From the NCBI GenBank assembly GCA_017536885.1, contig JAFWCM010000005.1:1-45836 (forward strand): DNA of 45,836 nucleotides, in the 5' to 3' direction. A program made the translations under genes and the position numbers. Shown here one piece after another: positions 31,178 to 39,997 of this stretch. The first letter of the stretch is position 1; each line of letters opens with the position of its first letter. Below the pieces are notes generated by a model, which was not told the origin of the DNA, made no database searches, and saw only the letters and a program-made list of their open reading frames with translations. The DNA is from Solobacterium sp. (GTDB lineage: Bacteria; Bacillota_I; Bacilli_A; Erysipelotrichales; Erysipelotrichaceae).

Positions 31178-31460
31178 GGTCTTTCTCCATTCGTGCCCCG
31201 CATTGTGGACAATATTTCCATTCCAAGAAGCCCTCATCATATCCGCATTTCGAGCATTTCCATGCCTGCTCATAATGGTTATATGGCTGCGGAATAACAA
31301 TTCTTGTAAACTCTTCCCAATAACCGTGCTTGACCGGCTCAGCGTCTATCCATTTTGCTTTTTGAATGAGGCTGCATATTCTTTCGACTTCGGGATCGTG
31401 TCCGGAATACTCGACGCTTTCTATCTCATCGCAAAGCGCATCAACATCAATTAGTCTCAT
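31170..31460 (-). CDS. Zinc-ribbon phage protein (RLIDxDAL family)
   Basis: 96 aa from ATG 31460 (GGGAAGA upstream). MRLIDVDALCDEIESVEYS, EPVKHGYWEEF and Cys4 ribbon (KCSKCGYDEG ... YCPQCGARME). Family common in Firmicutes phages; role unknown. Overlaps the upstream gene by 4 nt. Confidence 0.72.
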   Translation of the reverse strand: MRLIDVDALCDEIESVEYSGHDPEVERICSLIQKAKWIDAEPVKHGYWEEFTRIVIPQPYNHYEQAWKCSKCGYDEGFLEWKYCPQCGARMEKDHE

Positions 31461-31624
31461 TCTTCTTCCCTCTCTTCCAACCAGTTCACATATTCTTCCA
31501 ATGCTTTCTTGTTTTCGGGTAACTCTGATTCTATAGGGCACGCATACCACTTATCAGACTGCGGCAACGTACATCCCTCTCTATCAGAATCCCAACACAG
31601 ACATTTTGCGCAAGGGTTTTTCAT
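31457..31624 (-). CDS. Small cysteine-rich protein
   Basis: 55 aa, read from the sequence. MKNPCAKCLCWDSDREGCTLPQSDKWYACPIESELPEN has five or six Cys and likely binds a metal; C-terminal acidic helix. AGGGAG upstream. Stop overlaps the next start. Same operon as the zinc-ribbon genes. Confidence 0.65.
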   Translation of the reverse strand: MKNPCAKCLCWDSDREGCTLPQSDKWYACPIESELPENKKALEEYVNWLEEREEE

Positions 31625-31638
31625 TCATTTGCTCCCTC

Positions 31639-31923
31639 TCATACTTTCACCTTTCCAGTCAAATAATCGCCTACCGTGTATCGGCTGATGTTCAGCACGT
31701 TCGCGATCCGTTCATAGCTGAGCCCCTGATCATGAAGTTCATGCATCTGGGCAAGCACCTGCTCGGTTACGATCCTCTTTCCGCCGCGCTTGCGCTTCAG
31801 GCCAAGCTCACGCCGATAGAACAGGATCGTCAGCGGACTGTAGCACATTTTTTCTGCGATCTCGTTGTCGGTCAATCCCTGACCGAAGAGGATCCTGAGC
31901 GTTTGCATGTCTTCCTTGGTCAT
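31639..31923 (-). CDS. Helix-turn-helix protein
   Basis: 94 aa from ATG 31923 (GGAGGG upstream). Two HTH-like segments: GLTDNEIAEKMCYSPLTILFYRRELGL (~16-42) and GLSYERIANVLNISRYTVGDYLTGK (~65-90), separated by a basic link KRKRGGKR. Probably DNA-binding, perhaps a transcription factor for middle genes; target unknown. Confidence 0.72.
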   Translation of the reverse strand: MTKEDMQTLRILFGQGLTDNEIAEKMCYSPLTILFYRRELGLKRKRGGKRIVTEQVLAQMHELHDQGLSYERIANVLNISRYTVGDYLTGKVKV

Positions 31924-32213
31924 TTTCTGCCCTCCATCTCGCACAGAAACGAGATATTGCACGCAAGGTGCCACAAGTGAGGCAGTCCGCTTTCTTCGTC
32001 CACGGCAGCTGGATCGTCGAGATATGCGAGGAAGTGGCGGAAGGCGGCATCCCTGTACCTGCTTACTTCCACCGTTCTCCAGTTCTCTGGATCACCGTAT
32101 TTGATGTTCCCGTACATCCGGATCGCGGCGATGTCCCAGATAATCCGTCTGGGCACCAGTGTCAGCTGCGGCTTGCCGGCGTCGGCCTTGGCTTCCTGAT
32201 TGAACTCTGCCAT
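31920..32213 (-). CDS. dATP/dGTP diphosphohydrolase-like protein (DUF5664)
   Basis: 97 aa. KADAGKPQLTLVPRRIIWDIAAIRMYGNIKYGDPENWRTVE, RDAAFRHFLAYLDDPAAVDEESGLPHLWHLACNISFL. This is the family of small phage all-helical proteins annotated as DUF5664 or dATP/dGTP diphosphohydrolase, related to MazG-type NTP hydrolases, with His/Glu/Asp residues of the helix pair. Substrate not known here. Overlaps upstream gene by one base. Confidence 0.75.
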   Translation of the reverse strand: MAEFNQEAKADAGKPQLTLVPRRIIWDIAAIRMYGNIKYGDPENWRTVEVSRYRDAAFRHFLAYLDDPAAVDEESGLPHLWHLACNISFLCEMEGRK

Positions 32214-32503
32214 CAGCTCATCATTCTCCTTCTTTCCATCGCAATCCTTTCCAGCGCTCCAATCGGCTTCAGCCCGATAGCCACCAGCTTCTGTCTTGCG
32301 ATCTTTTTAACCTTTTCGGGAATATCTGTACAATCCAGTGCCGCTTTATAAATGCTGCCTCTGGCGATCCGCTCATTAGAAGGCAATTCCGCACCATACT
32401 TCTCGCAGTATGCATAGATCGCATCCCAGTCATCCCTCATGATGAACGCCATCAGTGCGTTATGCCTGTCCTTCAGAAATTGTTCCATTCCTTCGTATGC
32501 CAT
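32213..32503 (-). CDS. Uncharacterised phage protein
   Basis: 96 aa from ATG 32503 (AGAGG, 7-nt spacing). MAYEGMEQFLKDRHNALMAFIMRDDWDAIYAYCEKYGAELP is a pattern seen in many Firmicutes phages near rusA, of unknown role; C-terminal part is basic and helical. Confidence 0.7.
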   Translation of the reverse strand: MAYEGMEQFLKDRHNALMAFIMRDDWDAIYAYCEKYGAELPSNERIARGSIYKAALDCTDIPEKVKKIARQKLVAIGLKPIGALERIAMERRRMMS

Positions 32504-32514
32504 TTTCATTCCTC

Positions 32515-32934
32515 TCATTCATAACTGTCCTCTATCGCCTCCGGTAGCTCTTCCACGGATATGAAGATTCCCGGATGCCATGCCCAGATCTTCGATGTGT
32601 GAAGATCTGTTATATGGGCATCATCTTTCCAGAAGCCGAGTTCAGTCATGGCATCCTGCAAAGCCTTCTGAGCATTGTCGAGGTCAGGCTTATTCATGCA
32701 CCAGGTATTAAACCGATGTTTCCCTTTGGCCAGGAATCCCCATGTAACAGTCATCCGGAGCGGACCATTCAGAGGCTGATCCGGGATATGCTTAACCAGA
32801 TATGCTCTGAGCTTGGCCTTTGCATCAGCGGATCTGTCATTCTGATACATCGACTTGGTTTTCCAGTTCATATTCTTTTCCTGATAGGTTGCCGTCGGCG
32901 GATCCATTTCCAGAAAAAAGTCTATTGATTTCAT
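32515..32934 (-). CDS. rusA: Holliday-junction resolvase, RusA family
   Basis: 139 aa. RusA resolves four-way junctions. The family core KPDLDNAQKALQDAMTELGFWKDDAHITDLHTSKIW contains the catalytic Asp residues (PDLDN; WKDDAHI). N-terminal strand region with LNGPLRMTVTWGF. AAAGGAG upstream of ATG 32934. Lies at the end of the replication block, after the iteron-like array. Confidence 0.88.
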   Translation of the reverse strand: MKSIDFFLEMDPPTATYQEKNMNWKTKSMYQNDRSADAKAKLRAYLVKHIPDQPLNGPLRMTVTWGFLAKGKHRFNTWCMNKPDLDNAQKALQDAMTELGFWKDDAHITDLHTSKIWAWHPGIFISVEELPEAIEDSYE

Positions 32935-32995
32935 TCGTCTCCTTTCGTGTTGGATTCAGGGTAGGTGAATTTGTCCGAAATGCTACGGCACCACT

Positions 32996-33032
32996 GGGTG
33001 AAAAGAACGAACGTAAGTGAGACGTTCTTTCA
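32996..33032. repeat. GGGTGAAA hairpin left of the iteron array
   Basis: GGGTGAAAAGAACG and CGTTCTTTCACCC form a 13-bp stem with one bulged base and a 13-nt loop. It uses the same TTTCACCC word as the array on its right. Confidence 0.55.
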
Positions 33033-33078
33033 CCCGTGTGTGCATGCCGCGCGTAAGCATTCTCTCTTTAGAGAGAGT

Positions 33079-33220
33079 CAGTTTCACCCCCCCGTGAAAC
33101 TATTGATTTTTACAGTTTCACCCCATCAGTTTCACGGGTGAAATTTATACAGTTTCACCTCAGTTTCACCCCGTAGGTGAAACTGTTATTTTTCTGTTTC
33201 ACCCTCTTCAGTTTCACCCC
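33079..33220. repeat. AGTTTCACCC iteron-like array (candidate replication origin)
   Basis: About nine copies of (C)AGTTTCAC(CCC), at 33079, 33113, 33127, 33150, 33161, 33194 and 33209 in one direction and at 33094 and 33176 in the other, plus the partial GGGTGAAAT at 33136. They fill the gap between primase-helicase and rusA and continue into the end of the primase coding region, where they encode GETEEGETEK. Clustered short repeats next to an initiator-type gene are typical of phage origins. Confidence 0.6.
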
Positions 33221-35249
33221 TGAAAATGAGTGCCTTTCCACCAGTTTTTTTATTGGCATTTTTCTTCCGTAAATAGGTCATTTCGGAATTGACTGCTTCA
33301 TTAAAATTCCGGTTAAACTGCTGCCTGCTCATCTTCATTGCCTTAGCCATTTCTGCCTGTGTAACATCTCTTGGATTTCCATCGTCATCTGCACACAGGT
33401 TTTCAAATGTAACATGAAGCTGATCTATGAACTCAATCAAAGTTTCTTCATGAGTTTTCTTACCCTTTGTCCCTTCCAGCTTTGCTTCCTTAAGCTTCCA
33501 GTTATCATCCACGCTGTGAATTGGGTACCTGTACCAGGCATTGATAGGATCAAGATCCGGGAACTCTCGCAGGGTGAACTCAACCCTCACTGCCGGTTCA
33601 TCTGCCTGCAGTTTTGTTACGGTCACAATCGTATCTGGATCGCGTCCGAAGACTCCCGATCCGGATGCCCGGTCAATACTGGCCTTCTTATCCTGATCGC
33701 CTTTTGAATAGTGATGGACATAGATCACAGCACAGTTCAGCTGTGTCGCAATCTTGTCAAATTGGTTGCAGAAGGCGGCCATGTCCCCTGCTTTGTTTTC
33801 ATCGCCCATCATTACCTTGTAAATTGGATCAATGATTACAGCGGTGAAGTTTTCCTTGGTACAGCGCCTGATCAGTTTCGGTGCAAGCTTATCCAGCGGT
33901 GTTGAATGCCCTCGGAGATTCCACACGATAAGGTTGTGCTGAATCTGTTCTTTGGTGATGGATCGCTGATCACATGCTGCCGCCACGCGCTTCATGAATG
34001 ATGCCCGGTCAATCTCAAGATTCACATACAGCACTTTTCCCTGAGCGCATAGTTTTCCGAGCCAGTGGCCTCCGGAAGCAATCGCAATGCCCAGCTGAAT
34101 CAGAAGCATGCTCTTGCCGGTTTTGGATCCACCTGAGAGGAGCATCTTATGTCCTTTTCTAAGAATTCCCTGTATAAGTTCCGGAGCCAGCTCCGGCAGG
34201 TTGTCCCAAACATCGCAGAAGTCTTCCTGATCCGGCAGATCATCATTAATGCCTTCGATGTACTCAATCCAGTCATTCCATGTTTCACAGCCGATATTAG
34301 TTGCAATCAGGTACTGCCTTTTGCTTCCCCGGACGAATCCCGGCATCCGGGACAACCGGCTTGGATTCTTCGTGCTGGTGTCAATCTCCAGTCCGTTCTT
34401 CCGGCAGATTTTGAACAGCTGATCCACGTGCCTGGAATACTCTTTTTCGCTTCCGGCATCGACCCTGACAATCGCATGGATAGACTTATTGCCGGAATGG
34501 ACAAGCGCCACGATCGGCAGCCTGAGTTCAGTCATCAGGGAATACTGGACATTCATGTCCTGTGTATCTGATTCGACCAGTGCATATTTGAAGTCAGTGA
34601 CATTCTCAGCTTTGCCACCCATGCCATCCATTGGATTGAAGGATACCCATGCCCCGCAGTTGTGATCATAGTCATAGAAGACATCTTCGATCCTGGAAGC
34701 CTCATCCAGCTCTGACAGGAGCCGCCCTGCAGTCCGGTCATAATTCCGGCCTTTTGGATGATACTTTCCTTCTTTATCCTGATAGCAGTCAGTACAGTAG
34801 CTGACATGATCGTCAGCTGAGAACAGCGCGGAAATATACTTTCTTGCGTCCTCAACTGGATCCCAGTTCGCAGGGCATTTCGGAACAATGCTGATGTCCA
34901 GATCGGACTGATCAATGACCTTATACAGATCACTGACATCGATCACCTCACCATCCATAAGTTCCCGGAATGGTTCAGAATCGTTGTTGTAAGTATTTGA
35001 TTTGTAGCCATTGTCTCGAGCCATTTTGAACAACGTTTTTTCGGTGATGCCTGATCCGTTCAGGCTTTCCCATTTCTTCCAGCATTTGCCGTCGTACCTT
35101 TGCGGATCTCTGCGGGACCACTCATCCCACATGGAACACGGCAGCCCTTCTGCTTTTATGGCCATACCGACATTGAGCCATTCCTGATAGCTCAGGACAG
35201 CCGGATCTATGAAGGCAAGTGCTTCTCTGATTTCCTGCTCAGTAGCCAT
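33186..35249 (-). CDS. Replication primase-helicase (AEP-like + RepA-type ATPase)
   Basis: 687 aa from ATG 35249 (GGGAGG, 9-nt spacing). N-terminal PriCT-like region (VLSYQEWLNVGMAIKAEG). Residues ~220-305 look like an archaeo-eukaryotic primase core: YALVESDTQ, HSGNKSIHAIVRVDA and EIDTSTKNPSRLSRMPG. From ~365 a RecA-type ATPase follows: SGGSKTGKSMLL (Walker A), FTAVIIDPIYKVM (Walker B), CAVIYVHHYSKG. C-terminal winged-helix-like part. Together primer synthesis and hexameric helicase. Its last codons are part of the repeat array. Confidence 0.85.
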   Translation of the reverse strand: MATEQEIREALAFIDPAVLSYQEWLNVGMAIKAEGLPCSMWDEWSRRDPQRYDGKCWKKWESLNGSGITEKTLFKMARDNGYKSNTYNNDSEPFRELMDGEVIDVSDLYKVIDQSDLDISIVPKCPANWDPVEDARKYISALFSADDHVSYCTDCYQDKEGKYHPKGRNYDRTAGRLLSELDEASRIEDVFYDYDHNCGAWVSFNPMDGMGGKAENVTDFKYALVESDTQDMNVQYSLMTELRLPIVALVHSGNKSIHAIVRVDAGSEKEYSRHVDQLFKICRKNGLEIDTSTKNPSRLSRMPGFVRGSKRQYLIATNIGCETWNDWIEYIEGINDDLPDQEDFCDVWDNLPELAPELIQGILRKGHKMLLSGGSKTGKSMLLIQLGIAIASGGHWLGKLCAQGKVLYVNLEIDRASFMKRVAAACDQRSITKEQIQHNLIVWNLRGHSTPLDKLAPKLIRRCTKENFTAVIIDPIYKVMMGDENKAGDMAAFCNQFDKIATQLNCAVIYVHHYSKGDQDKKASIDRASGSGVFGRDPDTIVTVTKLQADEPAVRVEFTLREFPDLDPINAWYRYPIHSVDDNWKLKEAKLEGTKGKKTHEETLIEFIDQLHVTFENLCADDDGNPRDVTQAEMAKAMKMSRQQFNRNFNEAVNSEMTYLRKKNANKKTGGKALIFRGETEEGETEK

Positions 35250-36840
35250 AAGAAATACCTCCCGGTTCATATGTTTCAGGATCTATTCCATATGGGACTC
35301 TCCAGTAGTTATTGCTTATCTGGGCGATCATCCTGTTAGCATCATCGAAGGTCCATGTTCCGACATGCTGGAACCCCTTCTTTTCAAGGAACCGGATCTG
35401 CCGCGGTGTGGAAAGTCCTTCTTTCCGCCGGTTAAACAGATGATTCAGGATCAATGATGCTTTTCCTGCGTTTTCAATTTCCCCGGTAAAAATCCCGAAG
35501 TTTTCCAGCGCCTTCAGCTGTTTTTCTGAAGCTGGTCCCATTTCCCATCCAAGTGTCGGTTCATAAAGTGCAAGATCTTCAGCTTGGATGCTCATTTCGA
35601 ACTGAAGTGGATCTACCAACTTGCGGGGGCAGTGCTGCTGTTTTCTGAGTTTTTCGGCAAGCGCCTGTTCTCTCTCCTGCATTACATCCCTCTCGGCGAT
35701 CGCTTCAGCATCCATGATGTCGATCATGTCATCCATCTGCTCAAGATTCTCGGTCATTTTGTCTGCGACTTCTTTCTTAGTACAGATGATGTCAGCAGGT
35801 CGGCAGAGTTCATGCTTCTGAGACAGCCACAGGAAGTCCAGCAGAAGAAGATCCTTCTTTCCCGGATGTATTCGGGTGCCACGCCCTACCATCTGGCAGT
35901 ACAGGCTCCGGATCTTCGTAGGTCTGAGAATCACAATGCAGTCAACAGACGGGCAATCCCATCCTTCAGTCAGAAGCATACTGTTACAGATCACATCGTA
36001 TTTGCCGGAATCAAAATCTTTCAGTACCTGCTCGCGGTCTTCTGATTCGCCGTTTACTTCAGCCGCCCGGAAGCCTTTATCTTCAAGGATCCTTCTGAAC
36101 TTCTGTGACGTTGCGATCAGAGGAAGGAAAACAACGGTTTTTCGACCTTTGCAGTATTCCTTCATTTCTTCTGCGATCTGTTCCAGGTACGGTTCCAAAG
36201 CGTGATCGATGGATCCAAGTGTGTAATCTCCCGCCTGTGTCTTCAGCTTGGTCATATCCAGCTGCAGCGGTATTGTCTGGGCCATGATCCGGCAGAGATA
36301 GCCTTCTTTGACTGCTTTGACGATTGAATATTCATAAGCAACGGACTGGAATACTTCTCCAAGCTTGCGCTGATCTCCACGATCAGGTGTTGCAGTCACA
36401 CCAAGCACTTTGGCCTCCGGGAAATGATCAATGATGCGACGGTATCCATCGGTGATGGCATGGTGTGCTTCATCGATCACGATGGTATTGAAATAGTCAT
36501 TCGGGAAGCGGTCGAGCCGGTCAGGCCTCTGCAATGACTGGACAGATCCTACACACACCCGGAACCATTCTCCTATGCATGTCTGATTGGCTTTTTCCAC
36601 ACTGCATCCGAGTCCGGTGATCTTCTGAAGCTTGTCAGCTGCCTGATCAAGTAATTCACCACGATGTGCCATAATCAGGCAACGATCTCCCTGATGCACC
36701 TGATCCTCAACTACTTTGCTGAAAACAACGGTTTTACCTGTTCCAGTAGGAAGGACCAGCAGTGTGTTTTTCACACCACTGGCCCACTGGTCTTCGATCG
36801 CCTGCCGAGCTTCTGACTGATATGGTCTAAGCTCAGTCAT
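35239..36840 (-). CDS. DEAD/DEAH-box helicase (SSL2/RadD-like)
   Basis: 533 aa, superfamily 2. LRPYQSEARQAI (Q-like), LVLPTGTGKT (Walker A, ~28-37), IVIDEAHH (Walker B DEAH), GVTATPDRGD (motif III), MVGRGTRIHPGK (motif VI). The C-terminal ~150 residues are unlike classical helicases and include QKHELCRPADII and a domain with LSTPRQIRFLEKKGFQHVGTWTFDDANRMI, typical of phage SSL2-like helicases. Acts in replication or recombination; 11-nt overlap with the primase gene. Confidence 0.9.
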   Translation of the reverse strand: MTELRPYQSEARQAIEDQWASGVKNTLLVLPTGTGKTVVFSKVVEDQVHQGDRCLIMAHRGELLDQAADKLQKITGLGCSVEKANQTCIGEWFRVCVGSVQSLQRPDRLDRFPNDYFNTIVIDEAHHAITDGYRRIIDHFPEAKVLGVTATPDRGDQRKLGEVFQSVAYEYSIVKAVKEGYLCRIMAQTIPLQLDMTKLKTQAGDYTLGSIDHALEPYLEQIAEEMKEYCKGRKTVVFLPLIATSQKFRRILEDKGFRAAEVNGESEDREQVLKDFDSGKYDVICNSMLLTEGWDCPSVDCIVILRPTKIRSLYCQMVGRGTRIHPGKKDLLLLDFLWLSQKHELCRPADIICTKKEVADKMTENLEQMDDMIDIMDAEAIAERDVMQEREQALAEKLRKQQHCPRKLVDPLQFEMSIQAEDLALYEPTLGWEMGPASEKQLKALENFGIFTGEIENAGKASLILNHLFNRRKEGLSTPRQIRFLEKKGFQHVGTWTFDDANRMIAQISNNYWRVPYGIDPETYEPGGISYGY

Positions 36841-36843
36841 GGA

Positions 36844-37395
36844 TTACCACCTTCCGGGAGTCCATCCGCCCTGCGCAGGTGCAGGATTCTGTGCAGGCTG
36901 TTCCTGCGGATAGAGTTTTTTGATATTGTTGTATACCTTTGTAGGATCATCCTGATTCGCTCTGTGATTCAATGCGAGAGTACCGGTTTTGCCAATCAAT
37001 CCATTCCAGTTCAGAGAAAGCGGTTCTCCCTTTTTGTGAGCGCCAATGCTGTCAAAGAATTGAGCAATCATGCCAAGAGTTTTATTGGACATAAACAGAT
37101 TGTGATACAGATCCACATTTGCTCCCGTATTAGGATCCTGAACCCGAAGTGTTACGGTCACCTTTTTGCATGGCCCGATTTTTGCTTTCGGTCCAGGTTG
37201 ATAACGTGAAGAACTGATATCAACTACAGTGAACTTGTAATCGCCTTCTGGCAGAAGTACATACGAGTTGTCATAATCGCCAAGCTGTTCAGCGCTGATA
37301 ACAGCACCATCAAGGAGCTCACCGCTATCTGCGGGTGCGGTGTTCTGTGCCGGAGCATATGCCGGTTGTGAATAACTGTTCTGATACTGATTCAT
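36844..37395 (-). CDS. DUF669 protein (single-strand DNA-binding-like)
   Basis: 183 aa. Gln/Pro/Ala-rich ends flank the core YVLLPEGDYKFTVVDISSSRYQPGPKAKIGPCKKVTVTLRV, DLYHNLFMSNKTLGMIAQFFDSIGAHK and GKTGTLALNHR. This is the DUF669 pattern found beside phage annealing proteins and likely plays an SSB-type role. Between helicase and Sak4-like genes. Confidence 0.82.
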   Translation of the reverse strand: MNQYQNSYSQPAYAPAQNTAPADSGELLDGAVISAEQLGDYDNSYVLLPEGDYKFTVVDISSSRYQPGPKAKIGPCKKVTVTLRVQDPNTGANVDLYHNLFMSNKTLGMIAQFFDSIGAHKKGEPLSLNWNGLIGKTGTLALNHRANQDDPTKVYNNIKKLYPQEQPAQNPAPAQGGWTPGRW

Positions 37396-37407
37396 TATTT
37401 TCCCTTT

Positions 37408-38547
37408 CTAAAACGGCAGTTCCCGTTCTTGTTTGATAACTTCCATGACCTGCGGCCAGCAGGCGATTACCCATCCGTCGATAAAATCTTTCGGATATGC
37501 GGATACCGGCATGCCTTTCGGCATGTAGTTCTTTTTATCAACTGCAACCATCTGAATCTCAGACGGATGTACATAGTCGGCCCTCATCAGATCCTGCAGT
37601 GCTTTCGGCAGTTTGCTGATCTCAGCTTCTTCATCCGGAGTGTAGGCGATCGGTGTCCACACTTGCTCCAGCAGTGGTGTTTCTGACTGAACAGGAGCTG
37701 CAGGTGCCGGTGCAGGTGCCGGATCAGACTTCGGCGCCTCATCAACTACATTGAGATTTTCAGGGCCGAAGAACACCTTCGCGCTGACCTCCTCATCACT
37801 GGCCGGTCCGGGTAAATCAGCGAAGAGATGTGCAATTCCGTCAAATGACAGCGGCAGTTCAGAAGGAAGATGATCACGGTTCTTAGCGTCCCATGCAGGT
37901 GTGTGTTCTGTGTACATCACCCTCTGGCCACCGGTCCCCTTATGCTTCTTCCCATTTTCATCCTTCGCGACTACAAAGATTTTGTAATTGCAGAACAGGA
38001 CCATGTCCGCCCATTCCTTGAGCATGTTTGCGGTTTTAGCTGTGGTCTTATTGCCGAGCTTCATTTCGTACCTGGTATAAGAATTGTCGGCATCCGGAGG
38101 AGTGAATTCTTTTGTTTGAGCATGAGCAGTGATGACAACATTTATGTTGGCTACATCCACCACATCCTGCAGAAGGTTCAGAAACTTGCCAACCTGTTCT
38201 TCCAGCCGGATAAAGCCTTCTCCGTAGCCAAACGATGTGATAGATGGTTTCTGCGCCATGTTGCAGAGCTGTTCGATGATCAGTCTTTCTGCCCAGTCAA
38301 ACGTGTCAATAACAAGTGTTTTACATGGTCTTGTATTAATAACCTCGACCACTTCATTCCAGAGCATTTCGGCACTGGTAGGCTTCGGATAACGGTTTAC
38401 ATTCATACGGGCAGTAGAACCCTCTGTATCAATGAACAGAGGGTCCGGGAACTGTGCCGCAAGTGAGGTCTTCCCGATGCCTTCCACGCCGTAAATCACT
38501 GTCTTATAGGGTTTCTTCTGAATCCCTGAAGTAATTTCAAACGACAT
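37408..38547 (-). CDS. Sak4-like ATP-binding annealing protein (AAA_24)
   Basis: 379 aa. RecA-like: VIYGVEGIGKTSLAAQFP (Walker A, ~17-34), LFIDTEGSTARMNV, KTLVIDTFDWAE (Walker B, ~75), NINVVITAHAQTKEF. Together with SSB-like DUF669 this is the known Sak4-type recombination module. The C-terminal ~130 residues contain an Ala/Pro linker (DPAPAPAPAAP) and a distinct helical domain. AAGGAGG upstream of ATG 38547. Confidence 0.85.
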   Translation of the reverse strand: MSFEITSGIQKKPYKTVIYGVEGIGKTSLAAQFPDPLFIDTEGSTARMNVNRYPKPTSAEMLWNEVVEVINTRPCKTLVIDTFDWAERLIIEQLCNMAQKPSITSFGYGEGFIRLEEQVGKFLNLLQDVVDVANINVVITAHAQTKEFTPPDADNSYTRYEMKLGNKTTAKTANMLKEWADMVLFCNYKIFVVAKDENGKKHKGTGGQRVMYTEHTPAWDAKNRDHLPSELPLSFDGIAHLFADLPGPASDEEVSAKVFFGPENLNVVDEAPKSDPAPAPAPAAPVQSETPLLEQVWTPIAYTPDEEAEISKLPKALQDLMRADYVHPSEIQMVAVDKKNYMPKGMPVSAYPKDFIDGWVIACWPQVMEVIKQERELPF

Positions 38548-38559
38548 TATTATTCCTCC

Positions 38560-39909
38560 TTAAAATTTTCCTGCTTCCCATTTCGTGACTTTGGCAATCT
38601 CAGGTTCTGCCTTCTGCATCTTTTCAGCAGGCTTGAATCCCTGATCGGCAGTCTTCTTTCCGTCATGATCGACAGAGTACCCATCTTCGATATAGATGGT
38701 GCACTCCTCTCCGGTGCTGACTCTGGTTGCGATTGCCTGAAGGCCTTCTTTTTCCAACCACTGTCCGAAGTCACTGAGCGTATCAAGATCCATCTGTTCC
38801 AGTTTGTCCAGAAGCACGAAGCCGCAGTTAGGATTAAGTTTCCTGACCACAGCCGTAGCTACCTTCAGCTGATCAGAACTGGACATGTTGTCCCATGGCT
38901 GCCCCTTGTACACCAGAACTCCGCGATCGATGCCAAGACCAGCAAGCGGCATATCAGCACCATCAAGGAGTGCCATGCGATCAGCCCGGAGGTTGTCGAT
39001 CTGCACATTGAGTTCCCTGTATTTCTGGTTGTATGATTCTGCTTCCATCCGTGCCTTTTCCTTTTCAAGGTTGTCCCGGACCTTAGCATTAATCTTTTCG
39101 ACGTTAGCTATGCTTTCTTCCAGCTCAGCGGTAGACTCCATTTCAAGCTCAACCGGAGACTTATCAGCTTCCTGCAGTTTGTCGAGAACATCCATTTTCT
39201 GCTCTTCCAGCTGCTGCAGCCGATTTTTCAGATCCTCAATGTTCTTATCAAGCCGATCAGATTCATCAAGCAATCTGTCATACTCCCGTTTCCACTGAAC
39301 CCTCTGTCCGTTCCTGGCAAGGATTTCCTGCTGTTGTGCAATCATATCCGCCGCGCTGATCGGTTCCTCCGGAACACCATCCCACTGAACCATCTGTTCG
39401 GCATGCCCGGTCTTTTCCTTCGCGATCCGGCCAATAGCAAGCCGTTCAGATGTCAGCCGGTCTTCTTCCCGGTCGAACTCAGCCAGCTTGTCACCGATCC
39501 CGATGATCTGAAGCAGTGCTTTGGCTTTCTCCTTGTCATTGGAATTGATGAACCTGGGAAGATCCAGAGCGAACGTGGATATGAATGAATCAAGCAATGC
39601 CTGTCCTGCCTTCTGACCGGATGGATCAGTTACAGTCAGGGCACTGTTCTTACCTTTACGCTCAACCACGATGCCGTTGCTGAGAACGATCTTCATGTGT
39701 GGATCTACCATGGATCCTTCGCGCTTGGTGTTTGTCGGCTTATAGGCAGCTCCTCCAAGGGTGAAGGCAATGGAATCAAGTACAGAAGTCTTTCCCTGAT
39801 TATTTTTGCCGCCGATGATAGTCAGGCCATTGGCTGTCGGCTGAAGGCTGACTGCTTTAACTCTCTTAACGTTTTCCAGCTCAAGCGAGCTGATCTTTAC
39901 TCCTGCCAT
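38560..39909 (-). CDS. SbcC/RecF-like AAA ATPase
   Basis: 449 aa from ATG 39909 (AAAGGA upstream). LTIIGGKNNQGKTSVLDSI (Walker A, ~30-48), coiled-coil middle (~190-330: DKNIEDLKNRLQQLEEQKMDVLDKLQEA and more), SSSDQLKVATAVV (signature motif) and CGFVLLDKLEQMDL (Walker B-like). Half-size SMC/SbcC-type protein encoded with phage recombination genes. An in-frame ATG at 40011 would add 34 residues but has no ribosome site. Confidence 0.82.
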   Translation of the reverse strand: MAGVKISSLELENVKRVKAVSLQPTANGLTIIGGKNNQGKTSVLDSIAFTLGGAAYKPTNTKREGSMVDPHMKIVLSNGIVVERKGKNSALTVTDPSGQKAGQALLDSFISTFALDLPRFINSNDKEKAKALLQIIGIGDKLAEFDREEDRLTSERLAIGRIAKEKTGHAEQMVQWDGVPEEPISAADMIAQQQEILARNGQRVQWKREYDRLLDESDRLDKNIEDLKNRLQQLEEQKMDVLDKLQEADKSPVELEMESTAELEESIANVEKINAKVRDNLEKEKARMEAESYNQKYRELNVQIDNLRADRMALLDGADMPLAGLGIDRGVLVYKGQPWDNMSSSDQLKVATAVVRKLNPNCGFVLLDKLEQMDLDTLSDFGQWLEKEGLQAIATRVSTGEECTIYIEDGYSVDHDGKKTADQGFKPAEKMQKAEPEIAKVTKWEAGKF

Positions 39910-39997
39910 TTTGATTTTCCTTTCTCTTTCTTCTATCGCCGGGATCTCAAACAAATTGATCCCGAACATTTCCGGATGATCTTCCGGATGCACAGAA

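Noticed and set aside
33079-33220. CRISPR array
   Set aside because: Repeats are only about 10 bp, irregularly spaced, in both orientations, partly inside a coding region, with no cas genes.
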